Shown here piece after piece: positions 51,657-60,853 of a stretch of DNA of 64,000 nucleotides. The stretch covers positions 496,001 through 560,000 of the forward strand of contig NZ_JAJVKV010000003.1 of NCBI RefSeq assembly GCF_024198175.1. The letters are read 5' to 3'. This stretch comes from Pyxidicoccus xibeiensis. Its GTDB lineage: Bacteria; Myxococcota; Myxococcia; Myxococcales; Myxococcaceae. The stretch's first letter is position 1, and the number at the start of each line of letters is the position of its first letter. The position numbers were made by a program, and so were the translations under genes. Under the pieces are notes generated by a model, which worked only from the letters and a program-made list of their open reading frames with translations, searched no databases and was not told the DNA's origin.

Positions 51657-52979
51657 CTACCCGAGCCCGTGCCGGTTGATGAGGCGGTGCAGGTACGCCC
51701 TGTCGATGCCGGCGGCGCGAGCCGCGGCCGAGACGTTGTTGCCGTGGCGCTCGAGCAGCGCGCACACGTAGTCCCGCTCGAAGGCCTGGAGGAGCCGCTC
51801 GCGCGCTTCCTTGAAGGGCGCGTCGCTGGCGAGCGTCGCGGCAGGGGCCGGCGCCGGGGCCTCCGGGCCGGAGGGAAGCGGGACGAGCGCCGCCGGTACG
51901 CCCAGCCGGACCACGCGCTCCACGACGCGCAGCAGCTCCCTCACGTTGCCGGGCCAGTCATGGGCCACGAGCAACGCCCGCGTGCCCGGGGACACCAGCG
52001 CGGGTGACTCCCCCAGCCGCGTGAGCGCCTCGTCGATGAGCGGCGAGATGTCCTCTCGCCGCTCACGCAGCGGCGGCAGCCGGAGCCGCACCCCCGCGAG
52101 CCGCTGGTAGAGGTCCTGCCGGAAGCGCCCCTCCGCCACCTCGACGGCCAGGTCCTTCTGGCTGGAGGCCACCACGCGCACCTCTCCGGTGCGGTAGGCG
52201 TCCTCGCCCAGCCGCTTGAACTGGCGGCGCTCCAGGAAGCGCAGCAGGCGGGGCTGGACGTCCAGTGGCAGCTCGCCCACCTCGTCGAGGAACAGCGTTC
52301 CTCCCTGTGCCCGCGCACACGCGCCGGTGCGCTCGGGCGTGCCGCTGCCCAGCGCTCCCGGAAGCTGACCGAACAGCTCCGCCTCGAGCAGCGCCGGGGA
52401 CGTCCCCGCCAGGTCGCAGACGACGAAGGGGGCCGCCGCCCGGGGACTGGCCTGGTGCAGCGACTCCGCACACAGCTCCTTCCCCGTCCCCGTCTCGCCT
52501 TCGAGCAGCACGTCCGACGTGTCGCGGGCCAGCCGCTCCAGCACCGCGAAGAGCTGGCGCATGACGAGGCTGCGCCCCGACAGGAATCCCCACCGCGTCA
52601 CGGCCGCGGCCGCCAGTGGCGCATCGGCCCCGCTGGCGGGTGCAAGCAGCAGCTCGCTGCGGCCGATGCGCACCACCGCGCCGGGCCGCAGCTCCAGTGA
52701 CTGGAAGCGCAGCCCCTCGCAGAAGCTGCCATTGCTCGAATCGTTGTCGGTGACACGCACCCCCTGCGCCAGCACCTCCACCAGCAGGTGCGTCCGCGAC
52801 ACGGCGGAGTCCGCGAGCCGCAGCTCGTTTCCCGCTTCCTTGCCGACCCGGTAGGTGCCTCGCTCCAGCGGCAGCTCGAGCCCCGCGCTCGGGCCCGCCA
52901 CCACCACCAGCCGGAGCCGCTGAGCAGGTGCGGGCGCCGGAGTCAGCAGGTCGGTGATGGGCGGGGGCGGCGATGACAC
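51657..52979 (-). CDS. FHA-domain sigma-54-dependent-type activator (EBP) lacking a GAFTGA motif
   Basis: A 440-residue regulator. About 21-112 are an FHA domain (YRVGKEAGNELRLADSAVSR with SRTH, then DNDSSNGSF), which binds phosphothreonine. About 130-370 are the AAA+ domain with Walker A GETGTGKE (161-168) and Walker B GGTLFLDEVGELP. About 395-440 are a Fis-type HTH (NNVSAAARAAGIDRAYLHRL). The sigma-54 contact loop, normally GAFTGA after ELFG, reads PGALGSGTPERTGAC here. GTG 52979 is preferred because ATG 53120 would leave only 30 nt to the divergent gene. Typical of myxobacterial FHA EBPs, which respond to Ser/Thr kinases. Confidence 0.88.
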   Translation of the reverse strand: MSSPPPPITDLLTPAPAPAQRLRLVVVAGPSAGLELPLERGTYRVGKEAGNELRLADSAVSRTHLLVEVLAQGVRVTDNDSSNGSFCEGLRFQSLELRPGAVVRIGRSELLLAPASGADAPLAAAAVTRWGFLSGRSLVMRQLFAVLERLARDTSDVLLEGETGTGKELCAESLHQASPRAAAPFVVCDLAGTSPALLEAELFGQLPGALGSGTPERTGACARAQGGTLFLDEVGELPLDVQPRLLRFLERRQFKRLGEDAYRTGEVRVVASSQKDLAVEVAEGRFRQDLYQRLAGVRLRLPPLRERREDISPLIDEALTRLGESPALVSPGTRALLVAHDWPGNVRELLRVVERVVRLGVPAALVPLPSGPEAPAPAPAATLASDAPFKEARERLLQAFERDYVCALLERHGNNVSAAARAAGIDRAYLHRLINRHGLG

Positions 52980-53150
52980 GGCGGTGAAGCTACCACGGCC
53001 CCTCCCGAGCCCACCTGTGGACTGGGAGTCACACCCCGCGGGCCTCACCTGTGGACTCGCCGTCTCATCGGACTGTCGCCCGATGCCGGGCCTGAATCCG
53101 GCCATGACACCTTGCGCCACGATGAATCACGACGAGGGGGCTTCGACATC

Positions 53151-56100
53151 ATGGTGACCAACGAGGTGAAGGGAAGTCAGCCGGCGCAGGCCAGCAGCGG
53201 CGGCAACGACGCATTGGGGGATGCGGCGGAGGCAGCACGCAAGGCAGCCGAGGCCGCGGCGGAAGCGGCGCGCAAGGCAGCAGAAGCCGCTGCCGCGGCG
53301 GCGAAGGCCAGCGACGCGAAGACGGCGCAGGAGCTGGAGGCACGGGCCCGGAAGCTGGCGGAGTCCGCCGAGGCGGCGGCGCGCAAGGCCAGCGCCGCGG
53401 TGGAGAAAATGACGGGCCTGCTCGACAAGCAGGCGAAGATGGGCGTCAAGGCGACCCCCACCCAGGCCAACCTGCTGGCGAAGGCGAAGCAGTCGCTCGG
53501 CAACGCGAAGGCCTCCGCGGCCAGCGCGCGGGGCTCGGCCACCACCGCCACCGCCACCGTGGCCGCATCGCTCGCGCGGGCGGACCGCTTCGAGCGGGTG
53601 AAGACGCAGGCGGCCCCCACCACCTCCGCACCCGCCGCCACGGAGCGGCTGACCGCCACCCGGGAGCAGCGCTTCGAGCGCCTCGACGCGCTGGACGCCC
53701 GCGCCACCGCTCAGCGGCTGGAGCGTGTGGAGGCCGCGGACGTCGCCGCCCTGGTGCTCGCCAACAAGGTGCTGCCCCCGGACGACCAGAGCATGGTGCT
53801 CACGCGCCGCCCGCCCGCCGAGCTCGGCGCGGCCTGGGCGAAGTCCATGAAGGGGCTCGTGGGCCCCGGCAAGCCCGAGGCGCTGGACGCGTACCTGGCC
53901 ACCAACCAGCACACGCTCGACTCGCTGGCGCGCTCCGTGTCGAGCGGCGTGCGCGCCACCGCCAGCACCCTCCCCTCCACGCCGGAGGGAGGCCTCTGGT
54001 CCGAGCAGCTCTACCGTCCCGCGATGACGGCACTGAAGGCGGACCACCCTGACGCCACCTTCGCGCTGGTGGCCGCGCGAAACCCCACGGGCAACTCGAG
54101 GGACCCGGAGACGGACGTCGTCATCGCCATGACGCACAAGGGACGCGACGGCCGGCCCACCACCGAGTACTTCTCCCTGGATGCCTCGGGCCTGCGGGAC
54201 AGGGACATCGCCCTGCTGTCCCGCGTCCGCGCCGCCGTCTCCGACCCGGCCCTGCCGGAGCTGGGCCGGAGCTACCAGGCCGCGGCGCGCACCCTGGATT
54301 CGGAAGGGGCCTTCCCCGGCGGCGTCGAGTCCAGCGACTCCGCCAGTGACACCTTCGACCGCGCGGCGGACGCCAGCGGCCAGAGCGCCTTCGACCCCGT
54401 GCTGCGCATGACTCCCGCGGAGCAGGTGGCCGTCCTGCGCCAGCTCGGCCGGGACGGCAGGACGACGGACAGCGTCCTCTACGGCGGGCTGCTGCGGCGC
54501 GTGGAGGTGAAGCCCGAGGACGTCATCGTCGCCACCGGGGCGGACCACCTGGCCACCGGCGCGCCCGTTCCCGGCGCGCTGCGCTCGCGCGTCAACGTGT
54601 CCGGCGCGCCCGGGCTGAACAAGACGTACAACTTCATCGACAAGCACGCGGACGTGGCGCTCGCGCCCCTCTTCACGCGCTACACGGAGCTCCGGGGCGA
54701 CACGCCCAGGCCCCTGTCGGGCGACACGCTCACCGACACCCTGGCCTACGCCCTCCAGCAGAAGCCGTGCGCGCCTCCCGACGCGAAGACGCTGGACAAG
54801 CTCTCGAAGATGCCGCTGGTGGGCGGCTTCCGCTCGCTCATCGACGTGGACAAGTGGCCCCGCTACGACACGAAGGCCCAGTCCATCATCAAGCCCGTGC
54901 AGAACCGGCTGGAGGCGCTGGGCGGCCCGGAGCCCCGGGTGACGGTGGTGCCCATCGTCTACAACGCGCCCGAGCAGGGCATGGTGCAGCTGTCGCTCTT
55001 CCGCGTGGAGGGCCAGGACGGCAAGGAGTACTTCGTGGACAACACGGGCTCCTACTACCAGGGCATCGAGGACTGGAAGGCGAACAACAAGCTGCCACCC
55101 GGGCGGGTGACGTATCCGGCCGGGGGCCACCTCCAGGCGCCGGGAGAGAAGCCCCGCCTCGTCACGGAGAACACCCACGCCGTGGTCGATACGACGGGAG
55201 AGAAGGTCGTCTCCTTCCTCGACGACGCGGCGCTGGTGGGCGGCGTCGTCCTCACGGGCATGGCGGTCTTCGGCACCGGCGGCGCCGCCGCGCCCGTCGC
55301 GGGCGTGGTCATCGGCGCGTATGGCGCGGGACGCTCCGGCGAGAAGCTCTACACGCGCGCCACGCACGGCGACTCCGTCAACCCGCTCACCTCCTCGGAG
55401 GCCCGCGCCGACTGGCTCAACGTCATCGGCGGCATGGCCGGCGTGGGCGGCGTGCTGGCGCGTCCGCTGGGCGCTTCCGGCAAGGTGGCCGGAGCCTTCG
55501 GGGCCGTGGGAGACGCGGCGAGCGCCGCCACTGCCGCCGACGCGGGCTACCAGCTCGCCTTCAAGTGGGACTCCCTGCCGCCCGAGCAGCGCCTGGCCCA
55601 CTCCCAGACGCTCCTCTTCTGGGGCATGACGACGGCCTCGAAGCCCGCCGCGGCGAAGGCCGCCGCTCCGGCGAACGCCACCGCCGCCCCGGCCTCCACC
55701 GACCCGGTCTCCACCGACCCCGCTGACGTCCAGGCGCTCACCCTGGAGTCCTCGAAGCCCTTCGGCTCCTTCCAGCAGCTGTCCGGCGTGCGGCTCGAGT
55801 CGAACCCCGTGGTGGGAGGCGCCGACGTGTCCGCCCAGGCGTCGCTGCCCGCGCTGGGCCACACCTCCGACGTCATCGCCGGACAGGTGGCGCGCTCGCT
55901 GGGCGCGCAGTACGCGGAGTTCCTCGCGCCGGCCGCCAACGGCAGGGGTGTGGACCTCTCGCTGGGCGAGGGCAACACCTTCACCAACATCGACCTCCGC
56001 ATCGCGGACATCGTCGCGGGCTCGGCGGGGCGCTTCCGGCTGGACTTCGCGGCGGCCCCGGACGCGGCGGCCTCCCCGCTCCCCGTCAGCCACGTGGAGA

Positions 56101-56726
56101 CCGCGCCCTACGTGAACGGCGCTATCTACAACTCCAGCAACAACTTCCTCGGCACCCACGGCGACTTCCAGAACTCGAACGTCACCGTGGGCGACATCAC
56201 CGTGGGCAACCAGGTGGCCGCCTCGGTGAACTGGAAGCCCCCGGAGCGCGGGGCGACGTCCTCCCGTGCCCCTGTCACGGGGTATGAGCCGGTGCTGCCG
56301 GATGACGCGGTGGTCCGCACGGACATCTCCGCCGTGTTCGGCCATGGCAACCGCTTCGACGGAAGCGACACCACCGTCGGCAACGTCATCGCGGGCAACC
56401 GGGTGAGTGTCGCGCTGGACTGGACGGGGCAGGCCACCCCCGAGGTCCACGAGGCCTTCTCCCTGCTGGTGGACGCGGCCGCCGCGCACGTGCACGCGCC
56501 GTCAGCCAACGGCGCCAATCCGCTGCGGCTGGAGCTGGGACGGGCCAACAGCTTCGAGCAGAGTCGCCTCTCCCTGGGAGACGTGGTGACGGGCAACACG
56601 CTCGACCTGCACATCGCCCTGCCCGCCTCCGCCACCGCGTCCGAGGTCGCCCACGCCCTGGATGGGGTGACGCTGGGGCTGATGCGCATCTTCCAGGAGC
56701 GTCCGCGCGGCGCCGGCTCGCCGTAG
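53151..56726 (+). CDS. Large multidomain protein (1191 aa): Ala-rich coiled coil, DUF4781-like region, GN-repeat tail
   Basis: GAGGGGG precedes ATG 53151. Residues about 20-95 are an Ala/Lys/Glu-rich helix (EAARKAAEAAAEAARKAAEA), TolA-like. About 580-800 resemble DUF4781 (YNAPEQGMVQLSLFRVEG, YFVDNTGSYYQGIEDWKANN, then TSSEARADWLNVIGGMAGVG), with a hydrophobic Gly/Ala-rich hairpin at about 694-730. Residues from about 937 carry four copies of a GN.F..S...GDI..GN motif (near 937, 998, 1063, 1129), 61-66 residues apart. There is no signal peptide. Its context with FHA-EBP and kinases suggests an effector or structural protein exported by a specialised route. Function unknown. Confidence 0.8.
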   Translation: MVTNEVKGSQPAQASSGGNDALGDAAEAARKAAEAAAEAARKAAEAAAAAAKASDAKTAQELEARARKLAESAEAAARKASAAVEKMTGLLDKQAKMGVKATPTQANLLAKAKQSLGNAKASAASARGSATTATATVAASLARADRFERVKTQAAPTTSAPAATERLTATREQRFERLDALDARATAQRLERVEAADVAALVLANKVLPPDDQSMVLTRRPPAELGAAWAKSMKGLVGPGKPEALDAYLATNQHTLDSLARSVSSGVRATASTLPSTPEGGLWSEQLYRPAMTALKADHPDATFALVAARNPTGNSRDPETDVVIAMTHKGRDGRPTTEYFSLDASGLRDRDIALLSRVRAAVSDPALPELGRSYQAAARTLDSEGAFPGGVESSDSASDTFDRAADASGQSAFDPVLRMTPAEQVAVLRQLGRDGRTTDSVLYGGLLRRVEVKPEDVIVATGADHLATGAPVPGALRSRVNVSGAPGLNKTYNFIDKHADVALAPLFTRYTELRGDTPRPLSGDTLTDTLAYALQQKPCAPPDAKTLDKLSKMPLVGGFRSLIDVDKWPRYDTKAQSIIKPVQNRLEALGGPEPRVTVVPIVYNAPEQGMVQLSLFRVEGQDGKEYFVDNTGSYYQGIEDWKANNKLPPGRVTYPAGGHLQAPGEKPRLVTENTHAVVDTTGEKVVSFLDDAALVGGVVLTGMAVFGTGGAAAPVAGVVIGAYGAGRSGEKLYTRATHGDSVNPLTSSEARADWLNVIGGMAGVGGVLARPLGASGKVAGAFGAVGDAASAATAADAGYQLAFKWDSLPPEQRLAHSQTLLFWGMTTASKPAAAKAAAPANATAAPASTDPVSTDPADVQALTLESSKPFGSFQQLSGVRLESNPVVGGADVSAQASLPALGHTSDVIAGQVARSLGAQYAEFLAPAANGRGVDLSLGEGNTFTNIDLRIADIVAGSAGRFRLDFAAAPDAAASPLPVSHVETAPYVNGAIYNSSNNFLGTHGDFQNSNVTVGDITVGNQVAASVNWKPPERGATSSRAPVTGYEPVLPDDAVVRTDISAVFGHGNRFDGSDTTVGNVIAGNRVSVALDWTGQATPEVHEAFSLLVDAAAAHVHAPSANGANPLRLELGRANSFEQSRLSLGDVVTGNTLDLHIALPASATASEVAHALDGVTLGLMRIFQERPRGAGSP

Positions 56727-56807
56727 AGACACCCCTTGGGAGACCGCGGGCGCGCCGGCCGCTAGATTGTGCCGGCGCGCGTGACGGACACCCTGGACGA
56801 CCCACCC

Positions 56808-59786
56808 ATGCCTTCCGAGCCCGCCTTCCCCCGGGGAACGGCGCTGGGCCGCTACGTCCTCCTGGAGCGGCTGGGGGCCGGGGGCATGGGCGTGGTGTAC
56901 GCGGCCTTCGACCCGGAGCTGGAGCGCAAGGTGGCGGTGAAGCTCTTGCGCTCCCGTCCCGAGGACGCCCGGGCCGCGGCGGAGGGACAGGCGCGGCTGC
57001 TGCGCGAGGCGCAAGCCATGGCGCGGCTGTCCCACCCTCACGTGCTGCCCGTCTTCGACGTGGGCGTGGTGGGCGACCGCGTCTTCGTCGCCATGGAGCT
57101 GGTGGAGGGCCGCGACGCCCGGCAATGGCGTGAGCAGGCGCCGCGCACCTGGGCCCAGGTGCTCGCCGTCTACCTCCAGGCAGCCCGGGGCCTGTCGGCC
57201 GCCCATGCCGCGGGGCTCGTGCACCGGGACTTCAAGCCGGAGAACGTCCTGGTGGGGACGGACGGCCGGGCGCGGGTGATGGACTTCGGGCTGGCGCGCG
57301 CGGCGGCGGGGGCCCCCGGAGCCGCGGGCGCGGCGCCTCACTGGCGGGTGACCCTGGAAGGCCAGGTGCAGGGCACGCCCGCGTACATGGCGCCCGAGCA
57401 ATGGCGCGGCGAGCCCGCGGACGCGCGCTCCGACCAGTTCGCCTTCTGCGTCGCGCTGTGGGAAGCCCTCGCCGGACAGCGCCCCTTCGCGTCCGGCGGG
57501 CCCGCGGACTCGCGTCCCACCTGGCCCGCGCCGGAGCGCCGCGTGCCGGCTGCCGTGCGGCGCGCCCTGCTCCTGGGGCTGTCCGCTTCGCCCGACGGAC
57601 GCTTCGCATCCATGAAGGACCTGGTGGCGGCGCTCGAGCGGGCCTCGAGGCGCCGGGGCCTGGGGCTGGGCGTGACGCTCGGGCTGGGAGCGCTCACGGC
57701 GGTGCTGCTCGTCGTCGCGCCCCGCACCGCCCCTCCCTGCAGCGGAGCGCCAGCCCGCGTCGAGTCGGTGTGGGGGCCCCGGAGCGCGGCGCGGCTGGAA
57801 CGGACGTTCCATTCCACGGGCCTGCCCTTCGCGGGTGACGTGCTCACCACCGTCCGCACGGAGCTGGACGCGTACGCGCAGGGGTGGAGCCGCCTGTACA
57901 CGGAGGCGTGTCTGGCCACGCACGAGCGGCAGGCGCAGCCGGAGGCGGTGCTGTCCCTGCGGATGGCCTGCCTGGAGCGGCGCCTGGGCGAGCTGGGCGC
58001 GCTGGTGGAGGTGCTCTCCGCGGCGGACCGGGAGGTGGTGGCGCGCGCACCGTCCGCCGTGCATGCCCTCACCGCGCTGGAGGGGTGCTCGGACGTGGCC
58101 GCGCTGCTGAGCCAGGTGCCCCTGCCCGCGGGAGGCGAGGCCCGGGCCCGGGTGGACGCCGTCCACCGCCAGCTGGCCCAGGCCCGGGCACTGCTGGGCG
58201 CGGGCCGCTATGCGGAGGGCGTGTCCCTGGCCCGAGCCCTGGAAGTGGAAGCCCGGCAGGCGGCGCACGCCCCGGTCCACGCCGAGGTGCTGGCGCTGCT
58301 CGCCCGGCTGGAGCTCGAGGCCGGCGAGGCGGGCGCGGAGGCGAGGCTGCTGGAGGCGCGCTACGCCACCGAGGCCTCGCGGCTGGATGCGCTGTCGGCC
58401 GAGACGGCCGTCCACCTGTCGTCGCACCTCTGGAGCCGGGGCGAGCGGGCCCGCGCCGAGGAGTGGTGGCGCCACGCCGAGGCGACGCTGCGCCGGCTGG
58501 GCACGGACGCGCGGCTGGAAGCCCTGCTGCTCAACCGCCGCGCCATGATGTACGCGACGAGCAACCGCTACCCGGAGGCCGTCGAGCTGACGCACCGGGC
58601 GCTGGCCCTCCTCGAAGGACTGCACGGCCCGGAGCACCCCGCCCTGGCCGAGCCACTCCTCCGCGCCGCGCGCTACCTTCGGACGGGCCATGAGCAGGAG
58701 GCGCTCGGCCTTGCCCGGAGGGCCCTCGCGCTGAGGCAGCGCGCGCTCGGGCCGGACCACCCGGAAGTGGCCGAGGCCTGGAGCACGCTTGGCCAGCTCG
58801 AGCGGGACCTGCGCCATCCGGCCGCGGAGCTGGAGGCGCAGCAGCGCGCCCTCGCCATCCTCGAGCGCGCGCTGGGGCCCGAGCACCCCCGGGTGGCCGG
58901 GGCGCACTGGGACATGGCCGTCGCCTACGAGAACCAGGGCGCGTCGCGACGCGCACTCGAGCACCAGCAGCGTGCCGCCCGGCTGCTGGAGCAGACCCAT
59001 GGCCCCCACCACCACGAAGCGGCCGTGGCGCTGCTCGCCACCGCCCAGCTCCAGCACCAGCTCGGACATGGGCGCGAGGCACTCGCCACCGCGCTCACGG
59101 CCTTGGAGCGCCTGGAGGCCCTCCACGGAGCCGACAGCTCCCTGCTCATCCTGGAGCAGTACGGCGTGGGCGAGCTCCACGAGTTGCTGGGCGAGGACGC
59201 CGCGGCCCTGGAGCGCTACCGCCGCGCCGCGCTCGCGGCGGAGCGGTGGGCCCATCCCAGCCAGGGCTCCCTCGCGTGGCTGGGGCAGGCGCGGCTCCAC
59301 CTGCGGCACGGGCGACTGGGCCAGGCACGGACGTTGGTGCGGCGGGCCCTCGACATCCGGGAGCATCACCATGGGCCCACCCACCCCGAGCTCGCGAGCG
59401 CGCTGGGGGTGCTCGCGCGGGTGGCGCTGGCCGAGGGACGCTTCGAGGAGGCGGCGGCGCTCGCACGGCGCATCGCCGGGTGCCTCGCCGTCTTTCCGCC
59501 GGAAGCGCCGGAGCACGCGGAGGACCGGCTGCTGCTGGGGCTGGCACGGCTGCACTCCGGCGCGCGCGAGGAAGCCCTGGCGCTGCTGCGCGAGGCGCTG
59601 AAGCTCCGCGAGCAGCAGCCCGACCGGGTGCTCCCGCTCGCCGAGGCGCGCTTCGAGCTGGCCCGGGCCCTGGGGCCTCGCAACGCGGAGGCACGGGCGC
59701 TGGCGGTGCTCGCGCGGGACACCTACGTCCGGGCGGCGGCACGTCCCCGGCTCGCGGAGGTGGAGCGGTTCCTGGCGGACCGGTAG
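56808..59786 (+). CDS. Hanks-type Ser/Thr kinase with transmembrane helix and TPR sensor region
   Basis: A 992-residue protein. The kinase (about 15-280) is intact: LGAGGMGVVYAAF, Lys45, HRDFKPENVL (Asp141) and MDFGLA (Asp159). One membrane helix follows (GVTLGLGALTAVLLVVAP). The remaining ~650 residues form TPR repeats of the kinesin-light-chain type (ALALLEGLHGPEHPALAEPL, ALALRQRALGPDHPEVAEAW, and similar), likely for protein partners. ATG 56808 is chosen; GTGs at 56769 and 56781 are alternatives, none with a good ribosome site. It follows the 1191-aa gene by 81 nt and precedes a second kinase by 9 nt. Confidence 0.9.
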   Translation: MPSEPAFPRGTALGRYVLLERLGAGGMGVVYAAFDPELERKVAVKLLRSRPEDARAAAEGQARLLREAQAMARLSHPHVLPVFDVGVVGDRVFVAMELVEGRDARQWREQAPRTWAQVLAVYLQAARGLSAAHAAGLVHRDFKPENVLVGTDGRARVMDFGLARAAAGAPGAAGAAPHWRVTLEGQVQGTPAYMAPEQWRGEPADARSDQFAFCVALWEALAGQRPFASGGPADSRPTWPAPERRVPAAVRRALLLGLSASPDGRFASMKDLVAALERASRRRGLGLGVTLGLGALTAVLLVVAPRTAPPCSGAPARVESVWGPRSAARLERTFHSTGLPFAGDVLTTVRTELDAYAQGWSRLYTEACLATHERQAQPEAVLSLRMACLERRLGELGALVEVLSAADREVVARAPSAVHALTALEGCSDVAALLSQVPLPAGGEARARVDAVHRQLAQARALLGAGRYAEGVSLARALEVEARQAAHAPVHAEVLALLARLELEAGEAGAEARLLEARYATEASRLDALSAETAVHLSSHLWSRGERARAEEWWRHAEATLRRLGTDARLEALLLNRRAMMYATSNRYPEAVELTHRALALLEGLHGPEHPALAEPLLRAARYLRTGHEQEALGLARRALALRQRALGPDHPEVAEAWSTLGQLERDLRHPAAELEAQQRALAILERALGPEHPRVAGAHWDMAVAYENQGASRRALEHQQRAARLLEQTHGPHHHEAAVALLATAQLQHQLGHGREALATALTALERLEALHGADSSLLILEQYGVGELHELLGEDAAALERYRRAALAAERWAHPSQGSLAWLGQARLHLRHGRLGQARTLVRRALDIREHHHGPTHPELASALGVLARVALAEGRFEEAAALARRIAGCLAVFPPEAPEHAEDRLLLGLARLHSGAREEALALLREALKLREQQPDRVLPLAEARFELARALGPRNAEARALAVLARDTYVRAAARPRLAEVERFLADR

Positions 59787-59795
59787 CATCCGCCC

Positions 59796-60776
59796 GTGGT
59801 CTCGGGCTTCCGGCGAGGGCGTTTCTTCCTGCACACCCGGCTGGGCGCCGGAGGCATGGGTGAGGTGTGGCTCGCGCGGGAGAGCACGGGCGCGGGCACC
59901 GGCGCGACGGTGGCGGTGAAGCTGCTGCTGCCCCACCTGGCGGAAGACCCGCGCTTCGTGGAGCTGCTCCGGCACGAGGCGGAGCGCGCCTCCCGGCTGG
60001 ACCACCCGGGCATCGTCCGCGTGCGGGGGCTGGAGGAGACGGAGTCCGGCCCAATCCTGGTGATGGAGCACGTGCCGGGCCCCTCGCTGCGCTGGGTCCT
60101 CGAGCGCTCCCGGGCGCTGGACCAGCGGCTGCCCGTGGGCTTCGTGGCCCGGGCCCTGGTGTGTGTCTGTGAAGCGCTCCACCATGCGCACCAGGCCGGC
60201 CTCGTCCATGCGGACCTGGCACCGGACAACGTGCTCGTCACGCCGGAGGGAGACGTCAAGGTGGTGGACTTCGGGGTGGCGCGGCTGCTGCACGGGAGCG
60301 AAGGCACGCCGAGGCACGCCCGGCGCGGCTACACGGCGCCCGAGGTGCTCGCCGGCGGGGAGCCCCGGGAGCCCGCGGACCTCTACGCGGCGGGGGCGAT
60401 GCTGGAGGAGCTGGCCGCCTTCAGCGAGGCCCCCGAGGCGCTGGAGCCGGTGGCGCACCGGGCGCTCACCGCCGACATGACGGCACGGCCCGCGGGAGCG
60501 CTGGAGTTGCGTGACGCGCTCGCGCCGCTGGCTTCCGGCTTCGAGGCAGGCCGGCTCGGTGGCGTCATCACCCACCTGCTCGCGGCGGAGCCACGGCGCC
60601 AACAGGAATCCGCCGGGGCGACCACCACGGGCATCCTCGCGCCCGAACCACCCGCCGCCGCCGTCCCGCGCCGCCGGACTCCCGCGAAGAAGGCCGTGGT
60701 GGCCCTGCTGCTGGCGGCCGGACTGGCGGCCCTGGGGATGCTGCTCGCGACGTGTTGGCCAGCTACATCGGCGTGA
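59796..60776 (+). CDS. Ser/Thr kinase homologue with altered catalytic loop
   Basis: A 326-residue protein from GTG 59796, 9 nt after the TPR kinase. LGAGGMGEVWLA, Lys42 and DFG (158-160) are conserved, but the catalytic loop reads HADLAPDNVLV (138-148): the HRD Arg is Ala139 and the loop Lys of HRDLKPEN is Ala142, while Asp140 and Asn145 remain. Activity may be low or absent. A membrane helix ends it (VVALLLAAGLAALGMLLATC). Its last seven codons lie in the remnant of a Crp/Fnr gene, so the native C-terminus may be lost. Confidence 0.85.
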   Translation: MVSGFRRGRFFLHTRLGAGGMGEVWLARESTGAGTGATVAVKLLLPHLAEDPRFVELLRHEAERASRLDHPGIVRVRGLEETESGPILVMEHVPGPSLRWVLERSRALDQRLPVGFVARALVCVCEALHHAHQAGLVHADLAPDNVLVTPEGDVKVVDFGVARLLHGSEGTPRHARRGYTAPEVLAGGEPREPADLYAAGAMLEELAAFSEAPEALEPVAHRALTADMTARPAGALELRDALAPLASGFEAGRLGGVITHLLAAEPRRQQESAGATTTGILAPEPPAAAVPRRRTPAKKAVVALLLAAGLAALGMLLATCWPATSA

Positions 60777-60853
60777 AGCCCGAGTCGCTGAGCCGCATCC
60801 GAAAGCGCATCGCCACGCGCGGCAAGCCGGCTACGCCGCGACGGAAGGCGTGA
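60752..60853 (+). pseudogene. Crp/Fnr-family regulator remnant (C-terminal HTH end)
   Basis: A +1-shifted frame reads LASYIGVKPESLSRIRKRIA, the recognition-helix end of Crp/Fnr-type regulators (LA.YLG..PE.LSRI.KR), ending at TGA 60851-60853. Nothing upstream belongs to such a gene; the frame begins inside the last codons of the kinase. This is a deletion junction. Confidence 0.65.

Noticed and set aside
53080-53120. Possible -24/-12 element before the 1191-aa gene (GGCCATGACACCTTGC)
   Set aside because: The spacing between the GG and GC elements is two bases too long and the -24 core is not conserved.
56502-60602. Minus-strand open frame of more than 1300 codons opposite the kinase genes
   Set aside because: It mirrors the codon bias of the plus-strand kinases and shows no recognisable domain.
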